DNA from: Brevundimonas sp. UBA7635
GTDB lineage: Bacteria; Pseudomonadota; Alphaproteobacteria; Caulobacterales; Caulobacteraceae
NCBI GenBank assembly: GCA_002483865.1
Contig: DLIT01000006.1
Coordinates: forward strand, 3,332 to 34,168
Reading direction: 5' to 3'
Length of the DNA: 30,837 nucleotides
Shown here piece after piece: positions 27,738 through 30,837 of the stretch (within the stretch, counting starts at the first letter, position 1; each line of letters opens with the position of its first letter). The notes beneath the pieces were generated by a model, which worked only from the letters and a program-made list of their open reading frames with translations, was not told the DNA's origin and did not search any database. The position numbers and the translations under genes are program-made.

Positions 27738-30353
27738 CTAGAAGCGGTAGTTCAGACGAACGCCGAACCGGCGCGGGTCCGGCAAGGTCGCCAGGACGGC
27801 CTGCGTCGATGTCGTCAGTTGCGGCGTGAACAGGGTGCGGTCCACATCCCCCGTCTTGACGTCGGCCGAGCGGATGGTGTCGTCGTCAAACAGGTTGTCG
27901 ACATAGCCAATCAACTCCCAGCGATCGGCCTTGAGGCCCGCACGCAGGTTAGTCAGAGAATAGGACTGAAGCTTACGAGCATTCGATTGATCGACCAGAC
28001 GTTCGGACTGATAGGTCGTGTCAGTTTCTACCAGCCAATCCAGGCCCGTCGAACCCAGAGGCGCGCTATAGGACAGTGAAGCCACCAGAGAATGCTTGGG
28101 GGCCTTCTCCATTTGGTGGCCGCTCATATCGACACCGCATAACAGCTTGCCGTCGATCATCGCCGCATCGCACATGCCGCCGTTGATGATACCCGAGCGA
28201 GTATCAGTATAGATATAGAAGTCCTTATACTCCGTATCCAGGAAGGTGTAGCCAAGTCCAACCAGCAGGTTCGGCGTCGCCGCCCACTGGCCCTCGAACT
28301 CGAACCCTTGCACCACCGCTTCGCCGGCGTTTTCGATGATGCCGACTGGATAGCCTGATGGGGTCGACTTGGTAGAAACCACCTGCTTGTCGGTATAGTC
28401 CTGTCGGAACAGGGCAAGGTTGGTGCGAACCGCCCCTTCGAACCAGTCCAGCTTGGTACCTAGCTCATAAGACCACAGAGTTTCGGCACCATAGGACAGT
28501 TCGTCGGTGTCGCCATCGTGATCTGAATCGAACCAGGCACCGACAGCCAGAGTTGAGGTACCGCCCGGCTTCACGCCCTTGGCAGCACTGGCATAGAAGA
28601 GACGACCACGACTCGGCTTCCACTCGGCAATGAAGCGCGGAGTCGAATATTCTTCTGAGCTCTCAATGGTGATCGGCACAGCGAAGGCCGAGGCCATGGT
28701 AATACCGTCACTGAGAACAGTGGTCGGACCAAAGACGGGCGGGACCGCCGCGGCACGGGCATAGGGGTCACCACAGATCACGCCGAAGCGGTTTGTCGGC
28801 AGGCCGCAATTACTGCCCGTTACCGACTCATCCTCCTTGGCAAAACGAATTTCAGCGCTCAGCTTGACCGTGCCCGTGACCGTCCAGCTCAACCCAGCAT
28901 AGGCAGAGAGGTGTTCGGTGCTGCGGTAGGTGGGGTCACCAGTGCTGACTATCCTCTTCGTGCGCTCCGCCGTGCCTTCTGGGCAGGGTGCAGCGGCTGG
29001 ACAACTGACCGTCATCACCTGAGACAGGCGCTGCGAGTCCTCTTGCCAGTACAAGGCACCCAGGGTCAGCTGAACCGGTGCATTCCAATCGGAAGCAAAG
29101 CGGATTTCCTGGCTGAACTGCTCAACCTCAGTACGGCCTTCATTGATATTACCGCGCGAAGCAACATCAACCTTGCGTCCATCCTCACCGACCAGAATAG
29201 CGTCCTGATCATGGTCCTGGCGATTGTGATTCTTGCCCTTGGTATAGCCTGTCCAGGCCGAAAACTGTCCGAAATCAGTATCAAAGCTGGAAGCCAGACT
29301 GGTGCGGAAGACCTGACGGCTACCGCCTTCAAACGGCCTGTCGGTCAGTGGGTCGGGGCTGTGCTGCGGGCGTCCCAAGGCGGAGGCATTGGGAATGGTG
29401 CCGGAGTAGATGGCATAACCCCCTGAGTTGATGACACCCGCCGCATAGGCCTTGGCCAAGGCCTCATTATTGAGTTCATTTAAAACGCCACTGTTGGAGC
29501 GCAGCAAAACCTGCGCTTCCGGCTTGTAGTCATCATCAAAATATTCCGCGCGCGCCTTGAAGGACAGACGACTGGTCGGGGTGAACAGCAGGGTGCCCGA
29601 TGCGCCATAACCTTCGCCACCGCCAAGCAGGCTGTTGCGCGCTTCTTCCCGATAATAGCCGTCTTCATGCCACTGATTAACCGTGGCGCGGAAACCCAGG
29701 ACATCCTCGATAATGGGGCCGCTGATGGCACCGCGCACATCATAGCGACCATGGCTACCGATCTCGGCACCGAGACTGCCTTCCAGGATATCACTGGGGT
29801 CCTTGGTGACGTATTGCAGGGCACCCGCAAAGGCGCTGCGCCCATATTCCACGCTCTGCGGACCGCGCACGATTTCAATGCGAGCCACATCGAGAAGTCG
29901 AGTCGAAATCAGCATGCCACCGCCTGCCGAGCCCAAGGCTTCGCTGGTGACATCAATGCCGTCCACCAGGATGGCAGCGTTGGAGCGGCCGCGCGTAGGC
30001 GACAGACCACGGATCGCGATCGTCGAACCTTCAGGGTTAGCCGACTTGTCGAAGATGATCGACGGTGAAAGGCCTGCCACATCATCCAGATCCGACAGGT
30101 TTTTGCGTTCGATCATCTCTTCAGAGAAGGCCTGGATACTTTGAGGCACATCCTGGAGGCGCTCAGAGCGCTTGCGAGCCGTGACGATGACATCGCCCAA
30201 GGCCGTCGCGGCTGTCTCGGGTTCAACAGCGGCTTGAGCCTGAGCCGATCCCGCGCCCGCGACCACCATCATGGTCAACGCCGTGGTGCCGGCAAGCCAC
30301 ATACGGTGACCCAACGCTCTGTTTGGCTTAGCAGTTTGAAGCCCAAAAGACAT
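27738..30353 (-). CDS. TonB-dependent outer-membrane receptor
   Basis: 871-residue receptor for active uptake across the outer membrane. A signal peptide is seen (about 1-40, hydrophobic MWLAGTTALTMMVVAGAGSAQAQA with an AQA-type cleavage site), then the short DVIVTARKRSERLQDVPQSIQAFS that begins the plug in sphingomonad/Caulobacter receptors. Plug motifs include STIAIRGLSPTRG, ILVDGIDV and RIEIVRGPQSVEYGRSAFAGALQYVTKDP. The barrel ends RRFGVRLNYRF with terminal Phe. This subtype often serves catabolic clusters for aromatic or steroid-like compounds rather than siderophores. It converges on the binding-protein gene and lies downstream of an FAD oxidoreductase. A candidate promoter with half-sites resembling the GntR operators precedes it, which would place it in the same regulon. 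Confidence 0.93.
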   Translation of the reverse strand: MSFGLQTAKPNRALGHRMWLAGTTALTMMVVAGAGSAQAQAAVEPETAATALGDVIVTARKRSERLQDVPQSIQAFSEEMIERKNLSDLDDVAGLSPSIIFDKSANPEGSTIAIRGLSPTRGRSNAAILVDGIDVTSEALGSAGGGMLISTRLLDVARIEIVRGPQSVEYGRSAFAGALQYVTKDPSDILEGSLGAEIGSHGRYDVRGAISGPIIEDVLGFRATVNQWHEDGYYREEARNSLLGGGEGYGASGTLLFTPTSRLSFKARAEYFDDDYKPEAQVLLRSNSGVLNELNNEALAKAYAAGVINSGGYAIYSGTIPNASALGRPQHSPDPLTDRPFEGGSRQVFRTSLASSFDTDFGQFSAWTGYTKGKNHNRQDHDQDAILVGEDGRKVDVASRGNINEGRTEVEQFSQEIRFASDWNAPVQLTLGALYWQEDSQRLSQVMTVSCPAAAPCPEGTAERTKRIVSTGDPTYRSTEHLSAYAGLSWTVTGTVKLSAEIRFAKEDESVTGSNCGLPTNRFGVICGDPYARAAAVPPVFGPTTVLSDGITMASAFAVPITIESSEEYSTPRFIAEWKPSRGRLFYASAAKGVKPGGTSTLAVGAWFDSDHDGDTDELSYGAETLWSYELGTKLDWFEGAVRTNLALFRQDYTDKQVVSTKSTPSGYPVGIIENAGEAVVQGFEFEGQWAATPNLLVGLGYTFLDTEYKDFYIYTDTRSGIINGGMCDAAMIDGKLLCGVDMSGHQMEKAPKHSLVASLSYSAPLGSTGLDWLVETDTTYQSERLVDQSNARKLQSYSLTNLRAGLKADRWELIGYVDNLFDDDTIRSADVKTGDVDRTLFTPQLTTSTQAVLATLPDPRRFGVRLNYRF

Positions 30354-30408
30354 GCAATCCCCTCACCCCTATTGTGGAGTATTTTACGTTTCCGAACGCG
30401 CCTCTTAC

Positions 30409-30462
30409 TGAGTGACTACCGGCTGGTTTCTCGTTCGAACCAGCTTCCAACGCGGTCACTCA
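30409..30462 (-). promoter_or_regulatory. Nested inverted repeats in the leader of the TonB receptor
   Basis: An outer 8-bp stem TGAGTGAC/GTCACTCA (30409-30416 and 30455-30462) encloses an inner 7-bp stem GCTGGTT/AACCAGC (30422-30428 and 30438-30444). If transcription starts near 30505 this lies in the 5' untranslated region, about 55-110 bases before the start codon, and could fold as an interrupted hairpin. It matches no riboswitch I know; I see no cobalamin-riboswitch core. Confidence 0.45.
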
Positions 30463-30506
30463 CCCCTCAAACGTGAGCACTCCCCAGCGCTCTTACGCAT
30501 GACGTC

Positions 30507-30539
30507 ATATCATTATGATCTATAATCCGGACGTGGCAA
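30507..30539 (-). promoter_or_regulatory. Candidate promoter of the TonB receptor with AATGAT-type half-sites
   Basis: On the minus strand TTGCCA (30534-30539), a 16-base spacer and CATAAT (30512-30517) form a plausible promoter. Overlapping the -10 box are ATATCAT (30507-30513) and ATGATCTAT (30515-30523), back-to-back half-sites like those of the two putative GntR operators but in diverging orientation and without a spacer. Confidence 0.4.
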
Positions 30540-30561
30540 GGGTGTGATTTTTTATCCGTGC

Positions 30562-30837
30562 TCAGTTTCGTGTGAGCTCGATTCCTTTGCCGAGATAACG
30601 ACCGAAAGCTAAGGCCGGGGCCAGGGCCATACCCCCGACGCTCCCCTTGCCGGAAAGTTGCGACCCCAAGACCTCACCCACAGCATAGAGACCTGTAATC
30701 ACGCGCTCTTTCTCGTCGAGCACACGGAAAGCGAGGTCCACCTTTACGCCCGCATAGCCGCGCACGGTATAGGCGGTGATGGGCAGGGCATAGAAGGGAG
30801 CCTGCGCGATGGGACTGGGCAGGTGTTGGCGACCAAA
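30562..30837 (-). CDS. FAD-dependent oxidoreductase, C-terminal part (fumarate reductase/3-ketosteroid dehydrogenase type)
   Basis: The last 91 residues of a flavoprotein whose 5' end lies beyond the right edge. The segment PFYALPITAYTVRGYAGVKVDLAFRVLD, then VITGLYAVGEVLGSQLSGKGSVGGMALAPALAFGRYLGKGI, matches the C-terminal FAD-binding end of the succinate dehydrogenase/fumarate reductase flavoprotein superfamily (PF00890 type), which includes 3-ketosteroid-1-dehydrogenases, urocanate reductases and tricarballylate dehydrogenase. The GLYAVGE flavin motif is clear. It is on the same strand as the TonB receptor 208 bases downstream, with a separate candidate promoter between them. It may supply an oxidation or enoate reduction step to the same pathway, but too little is visible to name a substrate. 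Confidence 0.85.
   Translation of the reverse strand, partial: FGRQHLPSPIAQAPFYALPITAYTVRGYAGVKVDLAFRVLDEKERVITGLYAVGEVLGSQLSGKGSVGGMALAPALAFGRYLGKGIELTRN

Noticed and set aside
30422..30444. tRNA-like T-arm (GGTTCGAAC on the minus strand) in the TonB receptor leader
   Set aside because: No anticodon or acceptor arms can be drawn around it, so it is a hairpin and not a tRNA or tRNA remnant with support.

Overview
The window is high-GC bacterial chromosome (roughly 60-63% by eye) from an alphaproteobacterium, most likely of the Caulobacterales (Brevundimonas/Caulobacter/Phenylobacterium type). The reasons are two large TonB-dependent receptors of the kind abundant in Caulobacter and sphingomonads, an alphaproteobacterial LpdA, and a GC-rich intergenic inverted repeat. 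The order is inferred, not proven. There is no phage, transposase, CRISPR or rRNA. Apart from lpdA, a tRNA-Gly and possibly leuCD, the window is accessory catabolism.

Layout. (1) 1-4416: 5' part of lpdA, a carboxypeptidase-regulatory-domain TonB receptor with a strong terminator, and tRNA-Gly(GCC), all on the minus strand. (2) 4685-15244: an alcohol/acyl-CoA oxidation island. It has thiolase plus an HSD10-like SDR (minus), a frameshifted aldehyde dehydrogenase (plus), fadB-like plus a TetR regulator (minus), and a tight plus-strand operon of enoyl-CoA isomerase/hydratase, SDR, nitronate monooxygenase and GMC alcohol oxidoreductase. Both divergent promoter regions carry a related 16-bp TTAATCA-N2-TGATTAA-like palindrome, the probable TetR operator. 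(3) 15508-21610: CaiB-type CoA-transferase divergent from an HMG-CoA-lyase-like enzyme, a REP-like inverted repeat, a LeuC/LeuD-type hydro-lyase, a GntR/UTRA regulator and an isochorismatase-fold amidase. A nearly identical 22-bp imperfect palindrome lies in the CoA-transferase/lyase intergenic region and over the amidase promoter. (4) 21714-30353: a minus-strand operon of two acyl-CoA-dehydrogenase-fold flavin monooxygenases and two PuuE-like polysaccharide-deacetylase-fold proteins. Divergent from it is a Tat-type lipoprotein ABC solute-binding protein, followed by a convergent TonB receptor. (5) 30562-30837: C-terminal part of an FAD oxidoreductase that runs off the right edge.

Working model (inference). 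Regions 3-5 look like one uncharacterised catabolic system for a nitrogen heterocycle or cyclic imide. Uptake would use the TonB receptor and the binding protein, followed by oxygenation by the flavin monooxygenases and ring opening by the deacetylase-fold amidohydrolases. The CSHase/maleamate-amidase-like enzyme would then remove ammonia from a half-amide, a LeuCD-like enzyme would hydrate the (methyl)maleate, and CoA transfer plus lyase cleavage would yield, for example, acetyl-CoA + pyruvate from citramalyl-CoA. The shared operators tie the CoA-transferase/lyase pair and the amidase together, and possibly the second TonB receptor. LeuCD could instead be the ordinary leucine enzyme.
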